In this document: piece by piece, positions 35,023 to 46,875 of the stretch | Layout of the letters: every line of letters starts with the position of its first letter | Numbering within the stretch: the stretch's first letter is position 1 | DNA from: Pholiota molesta | Taxonomy: Eukaryota > Basidiomycota > Agaricomycetes > Agaricales > Strophariaceae | DNA: 64,000 nt | Assembly (NCBI GenBank): GCA_014925825.1 | Contig: JACGCK010000120.1 | Location: 1-64,000 of the forward strand | Reading direction: 5' to 3' | Position numbers and translations under genes: made by a program | Notes under the pieces: model-generated | What the model was told of the DNA's origin: nothing | Databases searched by the model: none | Seen by the model: the letters and a program-made list of their open reading frames with translations, nothing else

Positions 35023-37741
35023 ATGCGCTTCTGCCTGCCCTTCCTCTCCCTCTTCTCTCTTCTTTGTCTCTTTTTTGACGTAGCATGTGCGGCGCATATC
35101 ACGCACGAAAAGCGCTCACACCTACCCATGGGATGGGCCATCTCCCGGCGGTCCACGCCCACCGCACCGCTGCCCCTGCGATTCGGGCTCCGCCAGTCCA
35201 ACCTCGAGCGGCTCGAAGCGCTACTTATGGATGTCGCGCATCCGGAGTCGCCGAATTATGGTAAACATTGGACACCGGCGGAGGTGGCAGCAACGTTCGC
35301 ACCGAGTCAGGAGGCGTTGGATGCGGTGCGTGGGTGGCTTGCCGACGAGGGATTTGGGAGGGAAAGGATCGCTGTCACGCCTACTAGAGCGTGGATACAG
35401 GTTAACGCCACTGTGGAGGAGGCGGAGCGGCTTTTGCGTACGCGATATCACATATATTCTCATGTCGATGGGAATGAACATGTCGGTATGTGTTTTAATA
35501 ATTTATGCCATTCCGGAGCACGAAGCTAACGCGTACATTTTCTTTCCAGCATCCGAGGCATACCAGCTTCCGGAACACATCGCGCGACATATCGACCTCG
35601 TCACGCCCTCGATTCACTTCGACGCCGTCCTGCGTAAACGCGGCGGCGTCACGCAGCCCGCAAGAAAAATCGGCCTGCCCGGCGTTGGAATCACACCGAA
35701 GACGACAGGTGAAATCCACAACCTCTATCATCAGCTGGAGCACTGCGATACACAGATTACGCCCGTATGCCTGCGCGCGCTTTATGGGCTCGTGTATGAG
35801 CCTTTGTCGGCGAGAAACAATAGCTTTGGTATCGGTGCGTGTGCTTTCTCTAGATAGATTTAGTGGCCTAGAGAACTGCATAGCTGACGGATTTTGATCT
35901 TAGTCGAGTATACACCTCAGGCCTACCTGCAATCCGACTTGGACATGTTCAACCAGAACTTCTCCAAGGCATTGGTGGGAAAGTTTCCGAAGCTTGTAAC
36001 TGTCGATGGCGGTGCGTTCAAAAACAAATGATCAACTGAATAATCATACTCATTTGATGCCAAGGTATTGTGCAGACTTTCCAAGAGGAATTCAACTACA
36101 ACGGCGAATCCAATCTTGACTTGCAATATGCGATGAACCTCGTCAACCTCAAAGGCTCAAAGCAGGAAGTGACTTTGTATCAAGTCGGCGATATTCCCCA
36201 GGGTTCTTTCGTTCTTCATTTTAGTGTGTCGGTGGTTTAAATGTTGGTCTGCCTTAGGAGCCTCGTTCAACAACTTTCTCGATGCTTTGGATGGGACGTA
36301 CTGTCAGGTCGAGGGTGGAGACGACCCCAACCAAGATGCTATATACCCTGACTCTGACCATTTCCCAAACGGATATAATAGTGCGTTTTTTTATTCTACC
36401 TACGATTCCTTCTTACACACGATCTTTATGGATTCTTGTATCATCTAGAAACCGATTGCGGTATCGTCAAGCCTGCGAACGTCATATCGACCTCCTATGG
36501 GTATAATGAAGCAGATCTCTCGCCCATTTACGCAAAAAGACAATGTGCAGAGTCAGTCATTCTAGCGTAAACTGCTCGTGTGGCGCATCTCGTTCATTAT
36601 TTACGGCACATGTATTGCAGATATGGGAAGTTGGGCTTGATGGGCGTGACGGTCTTGTATTCGTCAGGGGATAATGGCGTCGCGGGTGCGTCCTTCCTTC
36701 GCCGCCTGTCGCATGCTAATCCACGTCCCTTCCATTCTGATGTGCAGGAAATGGCGGACTGTGCCTCAACGCTGATGGTAGGCTTTTACCGCATGTATTC
36801 GCGTATTGAATCACATTGGCGCCCTAGGATCACAGAGCTACGACGGCTTTGCATTCAATCCAAGTACGTTTCGCGGGAGGGGCCTCCCCATCCTAAAAAT
36901 ATTGCTCTTTGAGGCACACGCTCACACCGTCATGATAGGCTTTCCTTCCAGTTGCCCATACGTTACAGCAATCGGCGCCACACAAGTCAACCCGGGCTCC
37001 AACGTCACTGATCCCGAGGGCGCATGCGAACAAGTGATCTTCAGTGGCGGCGGATTTAGCAACTACTTCTCGATGCCGGAATACCAAAAGAAGGCTGTGG
37101 GGAATTATCTCAAAAACTTTAAGCCCTCGTATGCCGGTAATATTTGGAACTCGACAGGAGCTGTGAGTTGAACGTTCGTTCGAATTTGCGTAAAAGTGAC
37201 TGATGACACGCCATTTTCAGAGCCGCGCGTACCCGGATATCTCGGCGAATGGGTGAGCGTCATGTATACCGTCTGCGCATTCCAGTAGGTACTGACGCGA
37301 TTCTGAAAAATAGAGCCAACTACGTTGTGGCCGTACGTCGTTCTCCACAGCTCATAGCACCGTTAACATAGGGATATGTTCAGGTCGACGGATCTTTTTC
37401 CAACGCTTTCGGGACGTCAGCCTCGGCGCCAGTCGTAGGAGCAATCCTTACGATGGTCAATGATGCTCGTATAGCCATTGGTAAGAACCCTATTGGATTC
37501 ATCAACCCAATCGTGAGTGGTCAGTTAAGGCTCGTCATATTTTCAATGATGTGAAATGTTGCTCTTTTGAACATAGATTTATTCGCATTCCTTTGTTGGT
37601 GCCTTTAACGACATCACGCAAGGCGGAAATGAGGGATGTGGCACTGCAGGATTCACTGCTGTCGCAGGGTGGGATCCTGTAACAGGTTTAGGGACTCCCA
37701 ATTTTCCTCAGCTTTTGGTCCGATGGCTCTTGGTTCCCTAG
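35023..37741 (+). CDS. Secreted sedolisin-family serine-carboxyl peptidase (S53)
   Basis: Fourteen exons: 35023-35485, 35550-35834, 35904-36011, 36065-36202, 36258-36380, 36449-36551, 36621-36685, 36748-36777, 36828-36863, 36939-37162, 37221-37252, 37314-37332, 37384-37512, 37577-37741. The frame closes at 639 aa. A signal peptide (about 1-23, ending DVACA) is followed by a pro-kumamolisin-type activation domain ([16 protein letters not shown]...[13 protein letters not shown]). Catalytic elements: Glu300 and Asp304 in GESNLDLQY, Asp424 in SSGDNGV, and Ser554 in FGTSASAP. The calcium-site region [13 protein letters not shown] is near the end. It should be an acidic extracellular endo- or tripeptidyl-peptidase used for protein breakdown outside the cell. 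Several exons are tiny (19, 30, 32 and 36 nt). All key residues are present. Confidence 0.93.
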
Positions 37742-38271
37742 GCCGTGTGTTCTATGTGTTGCCAAGTGTGCCATTTATAACTTATGCTCTGGTTACTCCG
37801 ACGATCCAATGACTGATGAATACTTCTAATGAGCTTATTTAAGACGGGCCGTCAACATATTGATCGACCAAAGGTTGCTAGAAGGGCATTCCACAAAGTA
37901 TTTTCTCTCTTCACACTATTGAAACAAAAGATGATAACATCCAACGGAATAGATACTATCAATCTTTACACGAACACATTGCTGGTAAAGCTACTTGAGA
38001 ACTCAGCTTCACTGGTCGCTCGAAGAAAATTGCAATGTAATAGCTAATGTCTTTCCGCATGGGACAAAGAAATCGTGATCGCGGATCGGTGCTCAAGCGC
38101 GACTTCCACTTCCTAGCTAGCATGTCGCGATAAGTTGTGGCGATGGCTTTCCTTTTAATGATGTCTGTATGAGGTGTGTACGTATCCTTTCGGCCAGGTT
38201 ATATAAGTAAAGGCGCTCGGGCAATAGTAGGTCAGACTTTGATACCCTTCTACCGCCCCAGTCCACTCACA
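37742..38271. other. Intergenic region between sedolisin and desaturase
   Basis: Holds the sedolisin 3' end and the desaturase promoter. The frame at 37829-38047 matches nothing. Confidence 0.45.
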
Positions 38272-41200
38272 ATGCCGTGGTTCCAGATCTTTCAGGATGG
38301 CCCTGAATACGAAGCCAGGAAGCAACGAACAGCGTTCTCCCCACCCAACCTGTGTCTCAAGCAGCTACATGACGCCGTTCCCAAGCAGCTCCACGAAAAA
38401 TCGACGCTTAAGAGTCTGGGATATCTACTCCGACATCTCGCATGTACCTACGCGTTCTTTCGTCTCGGGCTGTTAATTGATGCCTTCACTCAACCTGTAC
38501 CGAGCGCCACAAGCTTTGGACAGATCGCTACCTACTTCATACGGTCTGCCCTTTGGATGCTTTATTGGGGTTGGCAAGGAATTACGTTTGCTGGGCTATG
38601 GTGCCTAGGTATGCCGTTCGCATTACATTCTGGTCTCTTTCGACATCTTGATGCAAATCTTCACACTCCCTCTGCTCAGGACACGAGGTACGCTAGACTG
38701 TGACTTTTATATCTGCTCAGGCTCACTGAAGCATTGATAGGCTGGACACCATGCATTATCATCCCACAGTATCGTCAATAATTTCATCGGAATAGTCGTC
38801 CACGCCTTCATGCTCACGCCTTACTATTCTTGGCGCATCACTCATCAAACTCATCATGTAAGTTATCTTCCCGTTTTATCGCTTCTCCTCATTCAAATAA
38901 TTTATAGAAATCAACGAACAACCTCGATCGCGACGAAACATACATCCCGCAGACGAGAAAAGATTTCAAGCTTCCAGATGGAAAGGTAGCTGTCCGCATG
39001 GATTACACCGAAGCCTTAGAAGAGACGCCCGCGTTTACGCTGTTCAAGCTATTTATTCGTCAATTTTTGTATGTCTCCCCGTTCTTCTTGGGTTTACAGG
39101 GTACACGACTAACAGAAAAACAAGTGGATTCCAACTATATCTCTTGTAAGTCTTTCGCTTTCCAGTCGTGCGGCGTTATAGTCAATGAACTGACACGCCC
39201 CCCAATTAGGCATAATCGAAAGGGAAATCCACGTTATCCTTCGGGAACGAGTGTGAGTAAAGCTAGATACATGTGCATCACTTCGTCTAAACTGAACCGC
39301 TGGGTACGAAAGCATTACAACCCATCTGCGATGCTCTTTAAGCCAAAACATTGTAAGCGCCAACTAAATACCTAGTTTCGTCCCGTTGATGAATCCTCCT
39401 TAATCCCGTAACCAGGTAGACTTTGTTTAAACCTCGCCTTACCCATAGAATTTTGTTTGAACGTGTTAACGCTGTTTAAACGTGTTTGAACACAACAATT
39501 TTTAATCAGAGTCTTTTACTGTTAGATACTGTTCAAACCCATTTAAACATGTTTAAACCAATAAATCTTGTTCAAACGAAAAAGGCTTGTTCAAACAGAT
39601 TATATATTCCAGAATTCAATTTGAATACATAATGTAACACTAATGTAACTCTACGGTGGTTCTAACAAACCTACTTTATTGTTCACCCCCGCCGTCATGT
39701 CGGCTTTCTTGCTCGCTATCGTGTCCGCTGTCTGGCGGCGCATGTATGGGCTGCTCGTCATGGTCATGGGTCTTAGTTTGCCTCCAGCGTCGTACATCGC
39801 CGTCCACTGCGATTTCCGTGGAAGGAATTGAGGTGGACGGCGGGGAGACAACGGCGACAGGGGTGGCCGGTAATCGCCCTCGGCGGGTGCATGAACCTGG
39901 GGTGGGTGGGCCGGATGGTGATGGCGAATGTGGATGGCAGTGGCAAATGGGCACGGCGATAGCGAATGGGGATGGCGGCAGCAGCAGAGATGGGCGAGTG
40001 TGAGGCGGTCGCGCTCATTGTCGCGCTCGGCAGGGGGCAAGGAGCTGGAAGGCAGAGGGTGTCAGATGCAGGCTGGTTGAAAATGGCAGGCCACGTACCT
40101 TTGGGATCTCCCTCTTGTTGGGTCTTCCCTCGATTCTGCTTCCCCTGGCATTCATCACCATGGAAGGCGGATCCTGATGTGCATATGCGAGGGGCGACGG
40201 GCTGAAGTGGCGGTGGAGGAGGTGGTCGTAGGAAGGCAGAACGCTAAGTTCAATGTCGAACAATCAACAAAGAAATTGGGCAAGCGGAGATTGAATTCTT
40301 TGTTGATTGCATTGAACTTCACCGTACGTTCTGGCATCCCCCATCATAGCTTCACCGCTACCTACCCGCCCGGCTGCTCTTGTCAACAACCACCACATCT
40401 GCGCTCGTCAACAGCACGCGCGCCACATGGCCCAGTGGGAGTTGGATAAGGCAGGGAAGACCCGGGCAGCGGGAGATCCACCGCGTACGTCGCCACCTCT
40501 GCCCTTTGTCCCCAACTAACCTATTGCCCCTCCCTTTCCTAGTGTACATACATGCTGGGGATTGGATTACTACCCAGCGCCCTTCCCTACCATCCTCGAT
40601 GGTGACAATGCCAGCACTGCAACAAGCATGACACCAAGCACGACGAGGCAACGGGGTAGGGTAGGTTAGCGCACAGGGTGAGCCACACGCTCTGACACTC
40701 GCTTCTGCGGGCATCTCAATGGGTGGTGCGAGCATAACGGAGATGATGACGGCGCGTCGGCGACAAGCGCAGGGCAGCCAGTGTGTAGGGGTGCGTTCAT
40801 GACGACCTCGGCGAATGCGACCTGTTTGAACAAAGTTTGTTTAAACAGCAAATTTTGTTTAAACATTAAACGGAGTAACTTCGTCGTTTAAACGAAACTT
40901 TGTTCAAACGAAGTTCGTTCAAACAACAGTTGTTCAAACAAAGTTCGTTTGAAACAACAATAACTTTACCGTTTGAACTGTAGTAGATTGTTTAATTTAT
41001 TGTTTGATTGAACGAACATTAATCATGTTTAAACATAAGTGTTTGATTGAACACTGTCTTGTGGTAAGGAACTTTGTTCAATCAAGGCTTGGGGGTAACG
41101 GAGTCTGTTTAACGAAGGTGATGTTAATCATAGTTCAAACGAAATTCTATGGGTAAGGCGAGGTTCAAACAAAGTCTACCTAGTTTCATCTTAATCCATA

Positions 41201-42098
41201 GATAATCCTATAATGATATCAAATATCAGTGTACTGGGCATGCTAACACTGCTGTTCACGTTCGCGTATTGTAAAGGCTCTGCAGCGTTATGGGCCCATT
41301 ATATTCTACCATGGCTGGTACGTCGTCCAGACACTAGTTTACACTCGCACATATTGATTAAGCCGGCGTAGTGGGCACATAATTGGTATGTGACTTTCTT
41401 TGCTCACTCTGTCGTACGTATGGGTGCTAAGTTACCCATCATACTGTAGGATTGTTCTTTTCACCTATTTGCAGCATAGCGATCCGACAATACCATATTA
41501 TCGCAAGGTACTGTTCAACCTTTCAACGCCCGACCTACCTGACGCCCGCTGACTATACTACTAGGATCAGTGGACGTTCGCTCGTGGTGCGTTGGCCACT
41601 GTTGATAGGCCCTTATTTGGCTGGGTCGGACGCTTCTTCCTCCACAACGTGCGTATAGCACCATCGACTCCTCGACTCCCGTCTTGTTCGCGCTGATTAA
41701 GTACACCTTTCGAACAGATCAGCAGCGATCATGTCGCGCACCACTTCTTTCCTGGGATTCCTTTCTGTAAGGAGCTTATCTATTATGAATCGCCTCATCG
41801 ACCAGTTGACCCCGCCTTATGACCAGATAATCTGCCGGAAGTGACCAAGATCATTAAACCTATTCTTGGCGATTATTACAACTATGACACGACGGTCAGT
41901 GGTGTTCAAAATCCCCAACGGAGGTGGCTTTAATGAAAATTTTCATTTTAATAGCCCGCTTTATATGCTCTCTGGCGATCTTTTACGCAATGCACGTTCC
42001 TTGAGAGCGAAGGCGATGTGCTATTCTTCAAGAACCAACATGGAGAGGCTTTGATACACGCAACGGACACACCTTGCGACAGCTACGATGCTCCATAA
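38272..42098 (+). CDS. FAD2: Delta-12-type fatty acid desaturase, split by an intronic transposon
   Basis: Fourteen exons: 38272-38608, 38680-38687, 38741-38857, 38908-39068, 39116-39145, 39210-39252, 39313-39352, 41202-41317, 41372-41385, 41450-41507, 41565-41648, 41718-41766, 41827-41894, 41955-42098. They total 1269 nt and give 422 aa, the usual length of the family. The three histidine boxes are HEAGH (114-118), HQTHH (150-154) and HVAHH (341-345). Flanking motifs NNFIG, FKPKH, FTYLQHSDPTIPYYR and VDRPLFGWVGRFFLHN fit oleate desaturases of the endoplasmic reticulum, which insert the second double bond (oleate to linoleate). Exon 2 is only 8 nt and supplies part of the first His box; exon 9 is 14 nt. 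Intron 7 (39353-41201) is 1849 nt because it contains a 1764-bp inverted-repeat element, yet its splice ends (gtaagc, ccatag) are intact. A paralogue with altered regiospecificity (conjugase or acetylenase) cannot be excluded. Confidence 0.92.
39416..39462 (+). repeat. Left terminal inverted repeat of the intronic element
   Basis: Matches the reverse complement of 41133-41179 at 45 of 47 positions; the two differences are an A/G and a T/C. Confidence 0.9.
41133..41179 (-). repeat. Right terminal inverted repeat of the intronic element
   Basis: Reverse-complement partner of 39416-39462, ending GTCTAC. Confidence 0.9.
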
Positions 42099-42295
42099 AA
42101 TTCCGGAACCCACACGTATAGATATAACACATGTACCGTGCAGGCGCTAGCGTTCGTAACTCTTCGAGATGACTAGTCACAAGCACGTACTTGACCAAAC
42201 CTTGACGTAACTGAATGGATACAACGTATGTACCAAAAAATGGAATGTGACATAACTTTACCGTGGCTCAAGAGGTTCCCATCAACCTTGAGTCT

Positions 42296-43416
42296 TCAAC
42301 GCTGGAGGACCGGCAAGGGGAACTTGCCAAACCATTCATCGCCATTAAACTCAGAAAAGCTATTGGGCACCTAGTAGGATGATGCGATAAGTATCAGCCT
42401 TACTGAGTCACACCACATAACAGAGCTTACCCAGGAAGAGAGGATACCAGCAATCACGGCGGGATCATACCTATCGGAAGTCGCGGGAACGGTGACATCC
42501 AAAGCCTCCTCTGAAAGAACTGTTCTCCATTCAACCACCTCAGATTGCCAATAAGTTGCCCCTTCACCCCCACTGTCAAGGTCAACAGCAAGAAAGATCC
42601 ATCTGTTACCGGTGGTCAAAGCACCACGAATGTGAGCTTCCTGAACGGAATGTGAGCAGTTCAAGAATGTGGCAAAAGCAACGGACCCAAGGTGCTTCGC
42701 ACAAGCAACGAGCTCAACAAGAACGGTTCAACGTTGGAGAGTATTCCAAGGGCGTCGGCGTCGTTGAAGCACTCATCAGGCCCACGGATGAAAGGCAAAT
42801 AGAAACAAGCAAACCGGCTACAAAAATTACCGTGATGGTAACCCACGACTCGGATGCTACTTACTTCCTTCCAGACTTAGGACGATGCGGACAGGCTGCA
42901 CGAACTCCATTCAAGCATCAATAGAATCAGGGAGCGGTGCTATGAAGGTGTCGTATTCTTGTACTACTCTATCTATTCTGAATCGCCTCCTAGTTTCTGA
43001 TAAAGCGACTATTCTAGACTTTCCAAGCCATCGGGTATCTGAATCAAGAACCGCACTCTCTCAATGACAGAACCAATCGGCGCCAGCCTGTATGGACTCC
43101 AAACATGATTTTCATCGTGTATCAGAGTCCCACCCATCCATAAGCGAAACTGGGAAGTCTCCCATTGAAGTTTCCCAGTGATGAGGTCAGTAACCGACTT
43201 CTCAAAGGTTATCGATTCTGTGGAGATCTTAACCTCGTACGATCGTATCCAGGCCAAAAAACTCAGGTCTGCGATTACACCAAAGAAGCCAGGAAGGTTC
43301 TTGAAAACCTTTTTCGTCGCCGTCGCGCCCAGACTACAGTCATTAAAGAAGTTCCAAGCTTTCCCTGGCCGCAGTTCGACTTCATTTGCACGTGCCTTGC
43401 TGGGAACGGATGTCAA
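42296..43416 (-). CDS. Uncertain gene, C-terminal part resembling an agaricomycete family
   Basis: The firmest part is the 3' end: a frame at about 42717-42431 (EAHIRGALTTGNRWIFLAVDL, GATYWQSEVVEW, PAVIAGILSSW), spliced over gtaagc...ctag to 42370-42296 (VPNSFSEFNGDEWFGKF, stop). I recall this combination (TTG..WIFL, AGIL..W, DEWFG) from a repeated unnamed agaricomycete family. Upstream, a minus frame at 43416-43009 (FRLWMGGTLIHDENHVW, IERVRFLIQIPDG) looks protein-like. The joints between the pieces could not be settled, and stops lie between them. It could be a multi-exon gene or a decaying pseudogene. No function is assigned. Confidence 0.4.
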
Positions 43417-43890
43417 CAGTCAACTGAAGAATCGAATATCCAGCTCATGTTGCGATTTTGCTTGTACGAGATCTATTTTAATGTCTGGGCATCATGGTCA
43501 ATGTTCGACATTCAACTTCCTGATTCCTCGGATGGCTTGTCACGATTTGGAGTTTTCTCAATATGGTGATAAAGCTGACATACTACGCGAAGGACGGATT
43601 GATCTTCGACAAGCTACCGGATGGCAACAAGCACATAATCACTGCCGTTTTCCAACGATCCGCAGAAATCCACGCCCCCTAGGTCTTTTTGTGGAATTTT
43701 TCGCGGGACTCCCGCCTTCTTAGAAATCCAACGCGACCCCACGTGGAACCACTCAGTCTTCTCGTTCTCACAGGCTATCCTCGTCCAAGTTAAGATGGCG
43801 AGGGGAAATGCACGGCTATTTCATCTCAGAGGTACAATAATCCGTCATTTATATATCTATCTGCTCCCCCATTCTCACGTTCACTCTACT
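43417..43890. other. Intergenic region with a possible gene remnant
   Basis: A plus-strand stretch at 43568-43681 reads KLTYYAKDGLIFDKLPDG and then stops. It looks protein-like, but I could not link it to other exons, and it lies opposite the uncertain minus-strand gene. The rest is the thioesterase promoter, with a TATATAT-type word near 43852. Confidence 0.35.
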
Positions 43891-44791
43891 ATGTCTTCCA
43901 GGCTCGCTTTGTCCTCGTCCTCCCCGCTTCCAACATTGTCCCCTGACATCCCATCCGATGACTCCCTCGAACCATCAGAAGCGTCGTCCCATCAAGGGAA
44001 GTCGTGGATAGACCCAGCGACACTACCCCAATACCACCATCCATCCTACATCGGCGGCAATGTCGCGGACTACGTGAAAAGGCTCAACTACAACACGCTC
44101 ATGTTCTACGGGGTAGGAGAGAAAGGCTCCTTTGGCTACGAAGTGGGGAAGTCGCTGCGCTTCACGGATGTCAGCCTCCAGCGGGACGTGGACAAGCACG
44201 GCCGGCTGCAGGCGACGACCACCGCTGAGCTGCAAGTCACGAAACGTGAGTACTTAGGCCGGCGGATTTTTCATTATGTCAGGGTCAGATCTTGACCGGA
44301 ATCACAAAGATATGCTGAACGGAGCCGGGATGCTGCATGGGGGCTGCGTCGCGTACTTGATAGATAAGTGAGTTGCATCTTGTGATGCCTGGGATCCTTC
44401 TTTGGCGCGATTGATGACTTACTGGGAACGGAACAGCTGCTGCAGCACACCGCTTGTGGTATTGGGACTCGTCAAGAGCGTGAACGGTGTCGGGGTTACA
44501 CAATCTCTGAACATCCTTTTCCATTCGCCTGCACCACTGTAAGCCGTCGGACGTCCGTGATCGTTTAATGCGGAACGGCTGATACAACGAACGTAGGGGA
44601 ACATGCCTCCAGATTGTCAGCACCTCCATTGCGCTTGGGGGACGCGTTATGTCTTCGCGTTGCGAGGTACGCACCGACGCGGCCTTCTTCCCTCGTCGAA
44701 ATTTATGGTAGCTTTTTAGATTCTCGATAAACTCTCTGGACGGATGATCGCATCGGCGTTTCTAAGCAAGATGCAGCCAGCAAAATTATAA
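43891..44791 (+). CDS. Hot-dog fold acyl-CoA thioesterase-like protein
   Basis: Exons 43891-44245, 44283-44367, 44437-44538, 44597-44666, 44720-44791. The frame closes at 227 aa. The start at 43891 is preferred over an in-frame ATG at 43795 because the longer form adds an odd 32-residue leader. The N-terminal 60 residues are Ser/Pro-rich. The 4HBT/PaaI-like domain follows: MLNGAGMLHGGCVAYLID (His137-Gly-Gly motif), then STPLVVLG, TQSLNILFHSPA, and a final strand RMIASAFLSKMQP. Such proteins hydrolyse acyl-CoA or aryl-CoA thioesters as dimers of hot-dog folds. The substrate is unknown. The last exon (72 nt) was found from the family ending; reading through intron 4 instead would give a short unrelated tail. 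Confidence 0.85.
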
Positions 44792-46058
44792 TCCAGTCGT
44801 CCCTTCACACGGCTGGGGCACGGCCTCGACAGCTGTCATCTTCGACCGCATCATGCATCATTCCCATTGTACATTATCCCACTTACCTAGACCCGCCATA
44901 TGAACACTGGATCTCAGCGATGTTTCCATTATATACCATTAACACAGGAGGAAACGAGGAAGGCTGTAGATTCGCAAACTGTGGAAGTTACTTCAATGCG
45001 ATGACTCTTTTGTGCATCGAGGCCGACGGCGGCCCACGGAAAGACGTAACCGCGCGACACACGGGTATGTAATCCACGCCCTTTTGCTCCTAATTATACG
45101 CCAGCCTGGAACTCCTCTGGCTACACGACCTGCCAACAAGGTCTCGACAAGATGCTCTGTCTGCGACCAGAGCTGTGCACCATATCACATTCGCGTCTCT
45201 TGACCTGTCTCCTTCCTGCACCTTGACTCTGGCTTATCACGGCTTCGCACACCATCTCCCCCAGAACTCTCTCACCCACTCTCACCGCCTAGTCACTGAT
45301 GACGTGCAGCACCCACTCACCTTGGAAGGCGTCCCAAAGATCCTCGATGATCCGCAGCTGGGCCGCCATGTGCCAGCTCTCTGGGAAATGATTCATATCC
45401 TATCTACCGCCCACAACACGAGGCGCAGCGCCCCGCACTACTCTACTTCTGATGAGGGATGTCCTCGCCAAACTGAGATGGACGGCCGGTTAATGACCAC
45501 GATACGTAGCATCACCCCGTAGTCTGCGCGTGCTGAGGGTCTATCGTTATATGGTTGACAAGTGGACCTGCGGGAATATAGACGCCTGACCTCCTGCGCG
45601 TTGAAGCTTGGCAGTGCAGAATAGATATCATAACTTTAGGTTTCAAGCGCCAATGAGGCGAACCGATATACTATACATGTCTTGGCTGCTTAGCGTTGAA
45701 GCTTGTCAGTAATAAATATCATGGATGGGATTTCAGGGTTTCAGGCTCCCAGACGTCCTTGCAAAATATTCGTGGATCCCGTTTGGCGCTGCGCGCAAAA
45801 GAAGACAGGCAATTGATTCATAGCACGAAGTATCCCCGCCCCCGTTTATTTCAATGCGAAGTTTTCATGTTCTTGTTGCTTCAACGATCCTCCCCAACCA
45901 ATACCCATCGTACGATGTTGCGAAATGTATGGTGGAAATGGCACCGAGGGGGGATACGCAGCCTTGCTGGGAAGGTTAAGAAAGTTGAATTTTTTGAACC
46001 GATAACATCAAGATAGCATTGCTCGCTAAGGCTATTGAGTACCTTTCCGACTCCCACC
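44792..46058. other. Intergenic region, nothing recognised
   Basis: About 1.27 kb. The plus frame at 45175-45522 contains VPKILDDPQLGRHVPALWEM, which is protein-like but isolated, and I know no family for it. The direct repetition of a 'gcgttgaagcttg' word near 45600 and 45693 is a short local duplication. No RNA gene noticed. Confidence 0.4.
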
Positions 46059-46561
46059 ATGAACGAGAGCGCTCCATCCACCGCACATCTTCAGTCAAAA
46101 CTTGATGGCGACTCTTTTCAGCTGTACGACCTCCGCGTCGACGTGATCTGTCCCCCTGGCGCACGCATCCTCTGCGGCGCGCGCCCCGGCGATCACTTCA
46201 CGCTGCACGGCGAGATGCTCCATCTCCCCCCTGGCCAAGGAATTTCGATCTACTCGTTGGGTATGTATATTCCCTCTGGCTTCTCCTCGTCTGCGCGCGT
46301 TTGCGGTTCCACGTTGACGCTGTTGTTTCGGATACCATGACGGGTGCTGATTTCCTTTTCATTTGGTTTGACTCTTTTGCTGCAGCGGCGGTGCTCCCCC
46401 TGCTCGCGGCGAAACAGCGCCCCACGCACGCGCATGACTGGATGACAACGGATGCGGAGATCGCGTGCCCAGATCCGCTGTGTGCGTCTCGGTTGAGGGT
46501 GACGCGGACGGGGCTGCGGACGTTCAGCCATGCGCAGGTGACGGCGGTGCCGCTGGGGTGA
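46059..46561 (+). CDS. TIGR04076-type small protein
   Basis: Exons 46059-46260 and 46386-46561 with a 125-nt intron; 125 aa. Features seen: FQLYDLRVDVICPPGARILC, GDHFTLHGEMLHLPPGQGIS, YSLAAVLPLLAAKQR, then DAEIACPDPLCASRLRVTRTG with a CPDPxC pair that could bind metal. From memory these fit the TIGR04076 family of short proteins of unknown function found in bacteria and fungi. The start has a good context (CCCACCATGA). Cytosolic by absence of a signal. No function is claimed. Confidence 0.8.
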
Positions 46562-46875
46562 CGTCGCCATTGGTGCAATCTCACGAAACGCGACGATAAT
46601 GAGTGTGGAAATGAGGATCAACCTCAATCCGACATTCCTGACTTTTTCTTGCACAGGTGGAAGACAATTGGCATTTTCGAGCTTCTAAGGAGACAGACAC
46701 TTTGACGCGGAAAGGCTCTCGGGGGTCTCCAATACATTATTCTCCCAATGTACCTGATACGTACCGCCCATTTCTATAAAGCTACGACCCTCAAGAGTAG
46801 ACATGGATAGACTTAGGCCAACAGTCGGTCATGCGTGCGCGATCATGAATTACAGAGGTACATGACAGAGAGAAT
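46562..46875. other. Short convergent intergenic region
   Basis: 3' regions of the TIGR04076-type gene and of RPS22, which point toward each other. Nothing else seen. Confidence 0.5.

Larger units (their letters stand above)
39416..41179. mobile_element. Non-autonomous inverted-repeat element in a desaturase intron
   Basis: The 1764-bp element has terminal inverted repeats of 47 bp that agree at 45 positions (39416-39462 and 41133-41179), starting GTAGACTTTGTTT and containing CCTCGCCTTACCCATAGAAT. Both ends are crowded with octamers of the type GTTTAAAC, GTTCAAAC or GTTTGAAC; I count about 19 in the two end regions (39420-39610 and 40820-41175). The interior (39650-40740) is GC-rich, with no recognisable protein. 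No certain target duplication; 'cctagtttc' occurs at 39371-39379 and again at 41179-41187. It lies entirely within intron 7 of the desaturase. Confidence 0.85.

Noticed and set aside
39651..40740. Several overlapping frames inside the intronic element, considered as a transposase
   Set aside because: Frames on both strands are Pro/Gly/Arg-rich, short, and lack any catalytic or zinc-finger motif; the element is better treated as non-autonomous.
45175..45522. 115-residue plus-strand frame
   Set aside because: One protein-like stretch only, no recognisable family and no joining exons; kept as a note in the intergenic entry.
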